Shown here one piece after another: positions 28,340-38,337 of a stretch of 64,000 nt of DNA. Position 1 is the stretch's first letter; each line of letters starts with the position of its first letter. The notes below the pieces were generated by a model. That model had not been told where the DNA came from, made no database searches, and saw only the letters and a program-made list of their open reading frames with translations. The translations under genes were made by a program, and so were the position numbers. The stretch spans positions 37,351 through 101,350 of the forward strand of contig DYJE01000016.1 of assembly GCA_020723285.1 (NCBI GenBank), in the 5' to 3' direction. Source of the stretch: Desulforapulum autotrophicum. GTDB taxonomy: Bacteria > Desulfobacterota > Desulfobacteria > Desulfobacterales > Desulfolunaceae.

Positions 28340-28558
28340 ATGTCCAACGACAGCATTCTCGACAAAATCAGCCAGGAATTCGAACGTGTCAACACCGAAC
28401 ATGTCCGCATGATGGATTTTTTCAGCATGGTGAACAACCAGCACGAAGACATGCTGAAGGCGTTCAAAAATGTCGAGATCGAACATGAAAAAATGACCCG
28501 GGATATGACCGAGATCAAAAGTCTCCTGACCCAGATCCTGAATACCCTGAAATCTTAG
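28340..28558 (+). CDS. Small coiled-coil protein of unknown function
   Basis: A 72-residue, strongly helical, charged protein with heptad-like spacing (ILDKISQEFERV, MTEIKSLLTQILNTLKS) and no cysteine, signal or membrane segment. It is supported as a gene by an ideal AAGGAG 6 bases before the ATG. It lies between two minus-strand genes. The partner is unknown. Confidence 0.6.
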   Translation: MSNDSILDKISQEFERVNTEHVRMMDFFSMVNNQHEDMLKAFKNVEIEHEKMTRDMTEIKSLLTQILNTLKS

Positions 28559-28586
28559 CCGGAACGGAAAAGCATGACCATTAAAC

Positions 28587-30485
28587 TCATATTGACGACG
28601 GACTTCCGGGCCAGAGAAGATCCCTTAAACCGGATCGTCTCTCGTGTTTCCGCATCACGGCCTGTTTCAGGATTTCAGGGTCCGCCATGACCGTTACATG
28701 TTTTCGCGCCCGTGTCACCCCGGTATAAACCAGTTCCCGTGTAAGAATGGGGTTGTCGCGTTCCGGAAGGACCAGCAGAACCCGGTCGAACTCCGATCCC
28801 TGGCTCTTGTGGACGGTCATGGCAAAGGCGGTTTCATGTTCCGGCAGCTGATCCGGTTTGAATGACCGGAGCTGTCCGTCCTGGCCTTGAAAAACAACAT
28901 GCCGCTTGCGGCTGTACCCGCCATCACCCACAGTGATTCCCACATCGCCGTTGAACAGTTTGAGATTGTAATCATTCCTGAAAACCATCACCGGTCTTCC
29001 GGGATACCATACGTCCGTTCTGTCGATCCAGTCCTCTTCAGCCAGGATGTCAAGAACCATACGATTCAGGGAATGAACACCGAACGCCCCTTCACGGACA
29101 GCACAGAGAATTCGGAATTCATCGAAAATTTTAAATGCGTCCCGAACATCACCACAGCGGATTAAACGCGTATAATACCCCGCGACATGCGCCCTTAATA
29201 TTTCTTTCAACTGACCTGCATCCGGCAGCGTTTCATATTCCGTGTCCTTTGATCCATCACCCTCAAGGGCATGAAAAAGACTGTCGAAATCCCCGGTGTT
29301 TGCGGCCTTTGCCACTTTTCCGATACCGCTTGACTCGCCGAAACGGTAACTCCGGTCGAGAATGGTGATCATATTTTCCATGCCGGTGGCTGATACAGGT
29401 TCCGTCACAGTTCTTACACGGCTTCCCGTACATCGATGAAGGACAGCGCCAACATCCGGGGAATGCATGTTCTCTGTCAGATGACCACAGATATCTCCAA
29501 GCACAGAGCCCGCCTCCACGGAAGCGAGCTGATCCTTGTCGCCCAGGAGAACAAGTGACGTGTCAGGGGACAGGGCGGAAACCAGTTTGCTCATCAAGGC
29601 CAGATCCACCATGGACGCCTCGTCCACCACAACCAGGTCGGCGTTCAACGGATTTTTCCCATGATGCCTGAAATACGGCGAACCCGGTACTGTTCCAAGC
29701 AGGCGGTGGATGGTCAGTACATCGCCCGGCACTCTCTTTCGGACCTCGTCTCTGATGTCCAGTTTTTCAAGGGCAAGACCCAGGGATTCTTTCAACCGCC
29801 GGGCCGCTTTGCCCGTGGGTGCGCAAAGAACGATATTCATGCCTTTTCTTTGCGGTTCCGCGATATCCGGACATAACCGTTCAAGCCAGGATTCGATGTA
29901 TAAAACAAGAAGTTTCGCCACAGTGGTGGTTTTTCCGGTCCCCGGCCCACCTGAAATCACGGAGAATGTGTTCATAAAGGACAGGCACACCGCTGTTTTC
30001 TGGTGGTTTGGCGCTGAGGCCGATGGATTTTCACCAAACAGTCTGTCCAGTTTTTCCTGTAAAACGTTCTCGGACGCCTGGGATGTTTTCCTGAACTGCC
30101 GCGTTTTATCGAGAATAAATCCGGCCAGAGACCGCTGATATTCATGATATCTGTAAAGATACAACCGTCCCTGCCCGTCAAGAATCAGGGGTTTACGATC
30201 ACCCGGCTGCCCCACCACCTTGGTTGCCGAAAGGGCCGCCTTCCAGTTTTCATGGAATGACCCGCCCCAGGGTTCCGATTCCAAGCGTTTCCTGAAAAAA
30301 TAATCATCCAGATTCAGACAGACGTGCCCCATGCGCGTCTGATTGCAAACAAAGCACGATGCCAGAAACAGAATGCGGTCCTCTCCTCCCAGTTCTTCCA
30401 TCAGCCGGGCAAAATGAATATCGATGGGGCCGATACCTTCTTTTTCACGAAGCTCCACCAGCTCTTCAGACGTTATCCCAGCCAT
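28587..30485 (-). CDS. recD: Exodeoxyribonuclease V subunit alpha
   Basis: A 632-residue superfamily 1B 5'-3' helicase of the RecBCD complex, which processes double-strand ends. The Walker A GGPGTGKTTTVAKLL follows a 180-residue N-terminal domain, then DEASMVDLALM (motif II), LLGDKDQLASVEAG (motif III) and near the end TVHKSQGSEFDRV and YTGVTRARKHV (motifs V-VI). The length is normal. It is separated from recB by a gene on the other strand and so needs its own promoter in the 199-base divergent gap above 30485. Confidence 0.93.
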   Translation of the reverse strand: MAGITSEELVELREKEGIGPIDIHFARLMEELGGEDRILFLASCFVCNQTRMGHVCLNLDDYFFRKRLESEPWGGSFHENWKAALSATKVVGQPGDRKPLILDGQGRLYLYRYHEYQRSLAGFILDKTRQFRKTSQASENVLQEKLDRLFGENPSASAPNHQKTAVCLSFMNTFSVISGGPGTGKTTTVAKLLVLYIESWLERLCPDIAEPQRKGMNIVLCAPTGKAARRLKESLGLALEKLDIRDEVRKRVPGDVLTIHRLLGTVPGSPYFRHHGKNPLNADLVVVDEASMVDLALMSKLVSALSPDTSLVLLGDKDQLASVEAGSVLGDICGHLTENMHSPDVGAVLHRCTGSRVRTVTEPVSATGMENMITILDRSYRFGESSGIGKVAKAANTGDFDSLFHALEGDGSKDTEYETLPDAGQLKEILRAHVAGYYTRLIRCGDVRDAFKIFDEFRILCAVREGAFGVHSLNRMVLDILAEEDWIDRTDVWYPGRPVMVFRNDYNLKLFNGDVGITVGDGGYSRKRHVVFQGQDGQLRSFKPDQLPEHETAFAMTVHKSQGSEFDRVLLVLPERDNPILTRELVYTGVTRARKHVTVMADPEILKQAVMRKHERRSGLRDLLWPGSPSSI

Positions 30486-30684
30486 ATCTGCTCCCTGTCA
30501 CACCGTTGACTTTCCAAAAAATATTTGGCCTTAGCCCTCTGATTCTGTTAGAATGAAAGCACTTTTTCAAAAAAGGGTATGCTGCCGCTCTTTACCTTCC
30601 GCAACCAGGCGGCCATGCACAGATGATCGAAACAGACGCTTTCAAACGATCTTTTCCGTTAAATACCAAACGACCGAGGCCCCC

Positions 30685-31245
30685 ATGCATGAAACGCTCA
30701 AAACCATCGACAGCATGTCCGGTGTTCTGTGTGAGGCAGTTGAACGTGTTCTAACCGCCTGCACGAAAAAGAACATCACCTCATCGACCACCATCCAAAG
30801 CATCCCCAAAATCACCATGAAACCCGACATCGGATGTTTCGTCACCTTAAGCGGCGACTACAACGGACTTCTGGTGATGAACTTCACAGGCAGCGCCGCC
30901 ATGTCCATCTATAAAAACTATATGATGTCCATGGGGCTTCCGGAAAACGAGCTGTCATCCCATTTCACGTCCAACGAGGTCACGGACAGCATCGGCGAAA
31001 TCGTCAATCAGATCATGGGCGAATTCATCCGGCTGATCGGCGAAACCTTCCTTCTCACCGCCAACTGCGGCCAACCCAAGGTTCTGGCCCTGAACAGTGC
31101 CATCACGCTGACCATCGATTCGGATTACCGGGATAACCGAAGGATCGCATTCAGCATCGAGCACGACAGGTTCCAGGTGGAACTGGCCCTGGAACAGACA
31201 GAATTCATCACGATCCCCAGAAGAGGTGTGACAGCCCGGATATAA
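30685..31245 (+). CDS. CheX-like protein (DUF3334 family)
   Basis: A 186-residue protein resembling the CheC/CheX fold. The helix EVTDSIGEIVNQIMGE carries the E-x-x-N signature of CheX-type phosphatases of phosphorylated response regulators. A second half (HFTSNEV, GETFLLTANCGQPKVL) is typical of DUF3334 proteins of marine and sulfate-reducing bacteria. The start at 30685 is chosen because a frame beginning at 30553 adds a 44-residue basic, atypical leader. It runs opposite to recBCD and its last 38 bases overlap the end of recB. A role in signalling rather than recombination is likely. Confidence 0.7.
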   Translation: MHETLKTIDSMSGVLCEAVERVLTACTKKNITSSTTIQSIPKITMKPDIGCFVTLSGDYNGLLVMNFTGSAAMSIYKNYMMSMGLPENELSSHFTSNEVTDSIGEIVNQIMGEFIRLIGETFLLTANCGQPKVLALNSAITLTIDSDYRDNRRIAFSIEHDRFQVELALEQTEFITIPRRGVTARI

Positions 31246-34200
31246 GATCCGGATCCGGCCTGTCCCTGAAAATCCCGTATCCGTCAGGGTATTCCGGCTT
31301 CACACCCCTCAGAAACACATAGAAAACGCCTCCGAAATGGGTGCTGTAATCGTATGTGGCCCCCAGTTTCATTCCGAGAAACCGGTGCAAAGCCAGGCTG
31401 TAGAGATGATACTGAAGATCATACCGTTCGTTTTTCATGATCATCTCAAGATTTTCCGGACTGTAATCCTCCGGTGAAAATCCCAGAAAATTCGATTTCC
31501 AGTCCAGAATGTAATACGTATCAACACCATGAATCTTCCGCCTGAAAACAAGATCCACAAACCCTTTCATGAACCCCTTCACCGGCTGGAAATCAAGCCG
31601 GCTGCCCCCGGTATCCGCCTGGCCTGAACGGTTTCCGCGTTTCCTGCCGTACGTTTCGAACACGTTCTCCAGTGCACCGGGTTCGATGCGGTTCAGGGGA
31701 TAGTAGAATTCCATCTCGTTCCGCCGGTGTTGATTTCGAATTGAAGACAAGGTAAACCCGCTGTCATCAGGCATCATCCGGTTGTCCAGAACGTCACGGA
31801 CCATGCGGCTCACGGGCCTGATCCAGTGTTCGCCGTACCCGTAACGTCCGATATGGCCGCTGACAAGATTGGAAATTCTGTCATCATCCCAGGTAAAATC
31901 CGTGTGTTCGAATATCCCGTGAAGAAACGTCCCCGGAGCGGCTCCTCGCGGGAAATCCATAAAATCAGGATTCGATCTGTCAGTCCCCCGGTTTCGCTCC
32001 TCCATGCGTTCAAGGTTCAAAGGTTCCCGGTCCCGGTCCATGGCTTCGGCTTCAGCGCCCAGACCTCTCTGGGCTGTCAGCGCCGAAAAACTCACGATCC
32101 GGAAATCGTTTTCGATGGAACCGGTGAAAACAGACCGTGACAAGGTCCGGATTTCCGATTGCAATGAACGGTTTTCAGAAACAGATCCTGTTTCGGCGTC
32201 AAACACGGTGATAAGCCCTCCTGCCGTCTCCGCGACCTTGTTCAGAGCTTCCATCATGGCGCTGTCGCTGTTCAGTGACGGAGTTTCGTCGCAACCTTCG
32301 TATATCAAACGGGCCATCGCTGTCCGCGTGACGGCATTGACACGTCCCCAGACCACATAGCATTTCTTTTTCGCCCGTGTCAGAGCCACGTAAAGAACCC
32401 GCAGGCTTTCCGCCAGGTTTTCACGCTCCGCCGCAGCCTTGTGAGCGTCCATGTTTTCCGATCCCAGGTCGCAGGACAGATGCCGGTCCTGTTCGTCATG
32501 GTAGACGCAGACCCCGCCGTCCTTGTGATCCACATGGTTCCAGGCATAGGGGAGAAAAACAACGGGATACTCCATGCCCTTGCTTTTATGGATGGTGACG
32601 ATGGTCACGGCTTTTTCATCCTGCTCAAGCCGGAGCTGGTGCTCCTCGTTTTCTTCAGGGTTCTGAATTCTTTCCCTGAACCAGGCCAGAAGGCGGAGAG
32701 GGCCGGTTTTGAATTCCATATCGGCCTGATGAAGCAGCTGGGCCAGATGGGCAAGGTTCGTGTTCCGCCTCGGTCCGTCCTTATATTCCATCAGCCGCGG
32801 TTTGACTGCCCGGTCCTTGATGAAGGCATTCAGCATGGCGCTCACGCCCCTTCGGTTCCAGAGACGCTGCCAGTTCCTGAACATGTCGTACCAGAGATCC
32901 AGCGTCCCTTCCTCACGTTCCGCCAGAAAAAGATCAGAGGCGGCTGCGCCCATCATGTCCGTGGCCAGAGCGGCTTTGACAAGACCTGTCCGTCCTGGCT
33001 GAAGCACCGCTCCAAGCACCTTTTCAAGCTCTGCGGCTTCAGGGCTTTGAAACACATTGCCCGTATCGAATATCACCGAAGGAATCCCGAACTCTTTGAG
33101 GGTTTCGTTCATGGCTTTGGCTTCGAGATTGCTTCGGACAAGCACAGCCATGTCCCTGGGCTCCAGGGCTCTGCCACCCAGTGTTGCCTTTCCTTCGTGG
33201 GCCAGCCGGAGAAGCCGGGCCATTTCAGAGGCCACGGCCTTGCGGCAAAGGGAACCGGCCTCCGTTTTGGTCATTTCCTTGTCACCCGCCCTTAAAAGCA
33301 TAAAGGCCAGGGGAACAGTGTCCCGATCATCCCCGGAATCCACCGTCAGATGTTCCGGGGGGTCCTTTTCATCGGCGTCGGCAGGATGAAAAGCGATGTC
33401 TGAAAACACGAAGGGGTCTTTCACATTTTCAAACAACGTGTTCACGGCACGGACAAGGCCGGGATCGCTTCGGTAGTTTTTCCCAAGAGTATACCGTGAA
33501 CCGGCGTTTTCCACAGCCCTGAGGTACGCAAAAATATCGGCCCCGCGAAAACCGTAAATGGCCTGTTTGGGATCGCCGATCATGAAAAGCGGGCCTGATC
33601 CACGGGCGAACACCTGGGAAAAAATGGTGTACTGAACCGGATCGGTGTCCTGGAACTCATCGATGAGGGCTGCGGCGTATGACGACCGGATGCGGCGGGA
33701 CAGAAGACCGTCGGGCTCCTGTTTCAGCTTCCCGTAAAGCCGGGTAAGGAGATCATCGAAAAACAGGATGCCCTTTTCCCTCTTCCGGCGCTCCAGCTGA
33801 CTTTCCACATAGGCAAGGGCCTTAAGCTTGAAATCTATTTCATTGGACTTGTAATCCGCGGCAAGATCCCTGTGAAGCCCGCAATAGGTGTCGCACATTT
33901 CAAAAAAAGGATGCTCGGGGGCGGTGCAGCCTTTTTTTACGGCAGCGGCTATCGTCGTCGCACACCCTTTGCTGAAATGCTCGGGGATGGCAAAACTGCC
34001 GGGTCTTGAATCATTCAGATAGCGGCCTGTGGTTTTTGCCCAGTCGTTCACGGCTTTTTCGCTGTACGTTCGCTGGTTCAACTGGGCATTTTTCATGAGA
34101 AGCCTTAAAAGGTTCGGGCTTTCGTCGTTCCACAGGTGCTTGAGCCGGGCGAACGCTTCAAAAAAGGACTGTTCCTTTTCCGCCGTATCCCGGTATTCCG

Positions 34201-34801
34201 GGCGGTACGCGAAACGCATCCCCGGTTTCATGACTTTCGAGATAAACGTCCCCAGGGATTCAGGATCTGTACCCTTTTCGTACAGGTAATCGGCGAAAAA
34301 GGATGTCATGCCGTACATCTTTATCCGTATGAAATCCTGAAGAATTTCTGAAACAAGAGTCCGTGTGTCGGTGACCAGCTCGGTTTCGAAAAGGGCCCCA
34401 CTCTCGAATGCGTTTTCCACCAGCATCCTCTGGCAGAACCCGTGAATGGTGAACACGGCGGCCTGGTCGAAAGACCGGACAGACTCCCTCAACCGTTCCA
34501 GGTCTTCCACGCGATCAACCGAACGGTTCAAGCAGGCGTCGAGCAATGGATCGCCCGAATGCCCATGTTCAAAACAGATCGACGCTTCTTTCAGACGACG
34601 CCGGATCCGTTCTTTCAGCTCCTGGGTCGCGGCTTCGGTAAACGTGACCACCAGGATGTTCTCCACGGTCAGATGTTTTTCCAAAATGAGCCGGAGGTAA
34701 AGGCCTGCGATGGTGTAGGTTTTTCCCGTGCCCGCGCTGGCCTCGATCAGGTTCACACCGTCAAGGGGGCTTTGTGCCACATCAAAGGGCTGAACGTTCA
34801 T
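31208..34801 (-). CDS. recB: Exodeoxyribonuclease V subunit beta (RecB)
   Basis: A 1197-residue superfamily 1A 3'-5' helicase/nuclease. The Walker A is ASAGTGKTYTI near residue 21, the Walker B/motif II is DEFQDTDPVQY, and FMIGDPKQAIYGFRGADIF, TIHKSKGMEYPVVFLP and VLYVALTRAK follow. The C-terminal nuclease carries GFVDLVF and YILDWKSNFLG, the RecB-family catalytic core. It overlaps the recC stop by 4 bases. Complete by length and motifs. Confidence 0.95.
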   Translation of the reverse strand: MNVQPFDVAQSPLDGVNLIEASAGTGKTYTIAGLYLRLILEKHLTVENILVVTFTEAATQELKERIRRRLKEASICFEHGHSGDPLLDACLNRSVDRVEDLERLRESVRSFDQAAVFTIHGFCQRMLVENAFESGALFETELVTDTRTLVSEILQDFIRIKMYGMTSFFADYLYEKGTDPESLGTFISKVMKPGMRFAYRPEYRDTAEKEQSFFEAFARLKHLWNDESPNLLRLLMKNAQLNQRTYSEKAVNDWAKTTGRYLNDSRPGSFAIPEHFSKGCATTIAAAVKKGCTAPEHPFFEMCDTYCGLHRDLAADYKSNEIDFKLKALAYVESQLERRKREKGILFFDDLLTRLYGKLKQEPDGLLSRRIRSSYAAALIDEFQDTDPVQYTIFSQVFARGSGPLFMIGDPKQAIYGFRGADIFAYLRAVENAGSRYTLGKNYRSDPGLVRAVNTLFENVKDPFVFSDIAFHPADADEKDPPEHLTVDSGDDRDTVPLAFMLLRAGDKEMTKTEAGSLCRKAVASEMARLLRLAHEGKATLGGRALEPRDMAVLVRSNLEAKAMNETLKEFGIPSVIFDTGNVFQSPEAAELEKVLGAVLQPGRTGLVKAALATDMMGAAASDLFLAEREEGTLDLWYDMFRNWQRLWNRRGVSAMLNAFIKDRAVKPRLMEYKDGPRRNTNLAHLAQLLHQADMEFKTGPLRLLAWFRERIQNPEENEEHQLRLEQDEKAVTIVTIHKSKGMEYPVVFLPYAWNHVDHKDGGVCVYHDEQDRHLSCDLGSENMDAHKAAAERENLAESLRVLYVALTRAKKKCYVVWGRVNAVTRTAMARLIYEGCDETPSLNSDSAMMEALNKVAETAGGLITVFDAETGSVSENRSLQSEIRTLSRSVFTGSIENDFRIVSFSALTAQRGLGAEAEAMDRDREPLNLERMEERNRGTDRSNPDFMDFPRGAAPGTFLHGIFEHTDFTWDDDRISNLVSGHIGRYGYGEHWIRPVSRMVRDVLDNRMMPDDSGFTLSSIRNQHRRNEMEFYYPLNRIEPGALENVFETYGRKRGNRSGQADTGGSRLDFQPVKGFMKGFVDLVFRRKIHGVDTYYILDWKSNFLGFSPEDYSPENLEMIMKNERYDLQYHLYSLALHRFLGMKLGATYDYSTHFGGVFYVFLRGVKPEYPDGYGIFRDRPDPDLISGLSHLFWGS

Positions 34802-37800
34802 GCCGCGCCCTCCCCTGAAATTTTGACGCGGTGTTCAAACACAGCCGAGTACACCTTTTCGCTGAGTTCGGGAAATGGCGGGTCAAACGGTGAAAGCCCC
34901 TTGAAACAGAGCGTGTTCCAGCCATCCTCCCCTTCCCCCTCCACCGGTGAAAAGATGTTGCTTTCCCAGACCTTCAACGCTGAACGCAGAGCTGCCTCGG
35001 GGTCTTTGCCTTTGCGGAAAACTTCATACCAGGCCTTTGAAGACTTGGGAAAAAACCGTACCGGATACGTCTGCCCCCTGACGAAAATCGACGCAAGTTC
35101 AGCAAGAACAGCTTCGGGATTTTCAAGGGGTTCAAATCGGAAGCCGGTGAAGGGCTCCGGCTTTGAGCGGTCAAGGCCCAGAACATAGGACGGTGTCCGG
35201 TCAGCCTCTGGCCGGAATGCACAAAGAATCACATGGCGGACCCAGGCCTCCAGCTCATCTTTGGCTCCGATGCCCGAAGGCCTGAAACGAACCAGACGCC
35301 TGTCGTAAAGATCATCCACAATCCCGCGAATCCTGATCCCGCAAGCCTCGACATCCACAGGCTCTCTTTTCCTTTCAGATCCCTTAATCACGTCATGCAC
35401 GGCCCGGACAAGGCTTTGCGCCTCCCAGCGGATCTCCCGGAACAGAACCTCCCCTTTCCTGCCCTGGGGAAGACTTCCCGTGGCCCTGGCCCAGTTGTAG
35501 AGATCCCTGTCAGCGCCGTCGGCCAGTCCTTCCATGAGGCGGCTTCTCAGAGCATAGCCTTCAAGCCCCGTCACATCAAAGGGTTCGGTTTCACAGACCG
35601 AGTCTTCGGACGCCTCAAGAACGATTCCAAGCCTTTTTTCAAGGAGATAGCGGGCGGGATGTTTGAAAAAACGGCAGAAATCCGCCACATCAACACACAG
35701 GTTTTCCAGGTTTTCCATCCCGATGTTTCCATCGAAAAACGGTTTCACATCATGGTTCGTGGCAAGCCCCGCCAGAGCGGCCTGATAATTGTCCGTGGAA
35801 AAACTGAAAAGGCCCGGACCTTTATCCAAACGGTGGTCTCTGTCAAAATACCTGGGGCTGAACGGCTGGAGTGGATGCTCAAGGATCAGCCGCGTTTTGA
35901 CATCCGTTCCGCCGCAGTCAAAACCCGCCTCGATGTAGTCCGTCAGTTCGGACACAAGCACCGAGGGCTGAACCGCCGAATTGTCGCGTATGCTCCGCCC
36001 TGTATAGCTGATGTAGAATGTATCTCTTGCTGAAATCAGGGCTTCCAGGAAAAGATAGCGGTCGTCGTCACGTCGGGACCGGTCACCGGGACGCGGGTGT
36101 TTCACCATGAGGTCAAAACCTGGGCTGGCGTTCCGGCGCGGGTAGTCGTTGGCGTTCATCCCAAGAATGCAGATCACCCTAAAAGGAATGCTCCGCATGG
36201 GCAGCATGGCGCAGAACGTCACTCCGCCGGTGATAAACCCCTGGTTCTGCTCTTTTCCTTCAAGAACTTTCCCGAGATGATACCTGAGCACCGTAAAATC
36301 GAGGTCTTCAGTGAGTCCTGCGTCCATGGCAGCGGCGGCCATGGTTTTCACAGTCTCTTTGAGGGTGTCAAGATCCCGCTCATGGCTGTCGGTTGTTTTG
36401 AAAAAACGGTCTATCCCCTGAAGCAGGTGTTCGGCCCACGTGTCCGGCGGTCTGGGCTGATCGAGTTTCCTCACCCAGGTGTATAGGGATTCCGCGAAGT
36501 CCATGAACGAACCCAGAAGTTCGCCCTGTTTCCCTTCAAGGCAGTCCACAGGGGCAATACCCTCGTAAAGAAAAAAATCCGCATCCGGCATGGCATAGCC
36601 CAGAAGCAGACGCCTGATTCCGGCCATCCATGAGCAGTCCTCAAACTCCGGAAGATCATACCGTCGTCTGTCCTTCCCGTCCCACCCCCACCGTATGTTG
36701 GCCTGGCTGATCCAGCCGGAGATGACATCCAGATCGCCCTCACCGATATCAAAGGCCGAGCGCAGCTCCTCCTCTTCCAAAAGATCCATGACCTCGCCCA
36801 CGGTGAACCGCTTGCTTTTGAGATCCAGCATGGACATAAAAACCCCGGCCACCCGGCTTTCCCGCGCAAACCCCATATCCGCCACGGAATAGGGAATCAT
36901 GTCCCGTTCCTGGGGTTTTCGTCCGAACACCGAATGAACAAGAGGGGCGTACGTGTCGTTTGAGGTCATCATCACCAGGATATCCCTGGGTTTCAGGGTT
37001 CGGTCACTGTCCAGCATGGCGTAAATCCTGTCGTTCAGGATTTCGACTTCACGCAGCGGGCTGTGGGCGGCGTGAATCTGGATTGACATATCCGAATCCC
37101 CGATGTTCCGCCGAATATATCCCGCATCCCCCGGATCTTTCAGTTGAAAGATATCGTCCTTGATCCATGAAAGAAGACTATCCCGGCCGGGGCTTTGAAA
37201 CAGATCGTTCTCGCGGCCCCCGTATTGATGTATCAGATCGAAAAAATCCCTGCCGATGCGGCCCATCGATCCCAGAAGTCTGTTTCCGCTGTCAAGATAC
37301 AGCATCTCCTGGTCCAAAACTGTGTTTTTCCGCCGGACACGGGCACGTTCCCGTTCCGAAAGAATGTCCCCCCAGTATTCCCCGCAGGGGTTCAGAAGGT
37401 ACAGATGAACCGCCGAATAATGTGACACCGTGTGAAACATGTCCATGTAAAACGACGGCAGCGCTGAAATGCCGAAAATGGAAATCCTTTCCGGAAAATG
37501 GTCTTCGGGTATGTTCCTGGTCCTCGCCTTTTCTGCGAAACCCGTCAACAGGTCCACGCGGTGTGCGTCTTCTGTTTCAGAACGGATCATGCGCCACAGC
37601 ACGGCCTGCCAGTCATCGCCTTCACCTTTTTCCCAGGCTTTGATCATGTCCGGCCTGAACAGAAGGTACTGATCGAAAAGATCTCCGACTTTCAGGGACA
37701 GCTGGAACCGTTTCAACGCCCCGTCATCGCCTCCGATATACCCTTTAAGCTCGGGGAAGCTGTGCTGCTCCAGAAATCCGGGCAGCCTGGCGTAAATTTT

Positions 37801-38097
37801 CCAGCACAGGCGTTCCGGTCCGTACAATGAACCCTCGTCCTGGTTTTTCCGGGCATTGCAGAACCCCCCAAGGTATTTTTCCGTGAACCCGTTGGGGTAC
37901 AGATAGTCCATCAATGCAGAAATACCGTTCTGTCTGGCTGTTTCAAGGGAAATGTACCTCGCCATGCCCCGGCTCTGGACAATCACGCATTCCTCCCTGA
38001 ACGGGTCTGAAAGCGGGCTCCTAAGCTCTCCTGATAGAGCCTCGACAAGATGTTCCAGCTTGTTCGAACTGTACAGGTTGAATCCTTTTTCAGGCAT
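34798..38097 (-). CDS. recC: Exodeoxyribonuclease V subunit gamma (RecC)
   Basis: A 1099-residue inactivated helicase-like subunit that recognises the recombination hotspot (Chi) in E. coli. Family features include the N-terminal YSSNKLEHLVEAL, VQSRGMARYISLE, LYLLNPCGEYWGD and CILGMNANDYPR, with an inactive nuclease-like C-terminus. GGAG lies 6 bases before the ATG. It is the first gene of the recC-recB unit. The order recC-recB without ptrA is common outside enterics. Confidence 0.94.
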   Translation of the reverse strand: MPEKGFNLYSSNKLEHLVEALSGELRSPLSDPFREECVIVQSRGMARYISLETARQNGISALMDYLYPNGFTEKYLGGFCNARKNQDEGSLYGPERLCWKIYARLPGFLEQHSFPELKGYIGGDDGALKRFQLSLKVGDLFDQYLLFRPDMIKAWEKGEGDDWQAVLWRMIRSETEDAHRVDLLTGFAEKARTRNIPEDHFPERISIFGISALPSFYMDMFHTVSHYSAVHLYLLNPCGEYWGDILSERERARVRRKNTVLDQEMLYLDSGNRLLGSMGRIGRDFFDLIHQYGGRENDLFQSPGRDSLLSWIKDDIFQLKDPGDAGYIRRNIGDSDMSIQIHAAHSPLREVEILNDRIYAMLDSDRTLKPRDILVMMTSNDTYAPLVHSVFGRKPQERDMIPYSVADMGFARESRVAGVFMSMLDLKSKRFTVGEVMDLLEEEELRSAFDIGEGDLDVISGWISQANIRWGWDGKDRRRYDLPEFEDCSWMAGIRRLLLGYAMPDADFFLYEGIAPVDCLEGKQGELLGSFMDFAESLYTWVRKLDQPRPPDTWAEHLLQGIDRFFKTTDSHERDLDTLKETVKTMAAAAMDAGLTEDLDFTVLRYHLGKVLEGKEQNQGFITGGVTFCAMLPMRSIPFRVICILGMNANDYPRRNASPGFDLMVKHPRPGDRSRRDDDRYLFLEALISARDTFYISYTGRSIRDNSAVQPSVLVSELTDYIEAGFDCGGTDVKTRLILEHPLQPFSPRYFDRDHRLDKGPGLFSFSTDNYQAALAGLATNHDVKPFFDGNIGMENLENLCVDVADFCRFFKHPARYLLEKRLGIVLEASEDSVCETEPFDVTGLEGYALRSRLMEGLADGADRDLYNWARATGSLPQGRKGEVLFREIRWEAQSLVRAVHDVIKGSERKREPVDVEACGIRIRGIVDDLYDRRLVRFRPSGIGAKDELEAWVRHVILCAFRPEADRTPSYVLGLDRSKPEPFTGFRFEPLENPEAVLAELASIFVRGQTYPVRFFPKSSKAWYEVFRKGKDPEAALRSALKVWESNIFSPVEGEGEDGWNTLCFKGLSPFDPPFPELSEKVYSAVFEHRVKISGEGAA

Positions 38098-38337
38098 GGC
38101 GGCTCCCTGATGGAAAAACGTGATAATAATGCAATGTTAACGAAACGTCGTTGAATTTAAGGCTGTATATAAACGATCATCGGATGTCCAGAAAATTCAT
38201 CGTTTTTTGATGACCTGACAGGCCGAGATATTCCTGACGTCAAAATCATCATTGAAAACATCCGGCAGATGCCTTATGCATTCACTTCAGGCAATACATC
38301 ATCATGAACCTTTAAAAAAACACACAGGATTCGACCG

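Noticed and set aside
32441..33295. A 284-codon plus-strand frame inside recB
   Set aside because: Antisense shadow; recB motifs are continuous on the minus strand.
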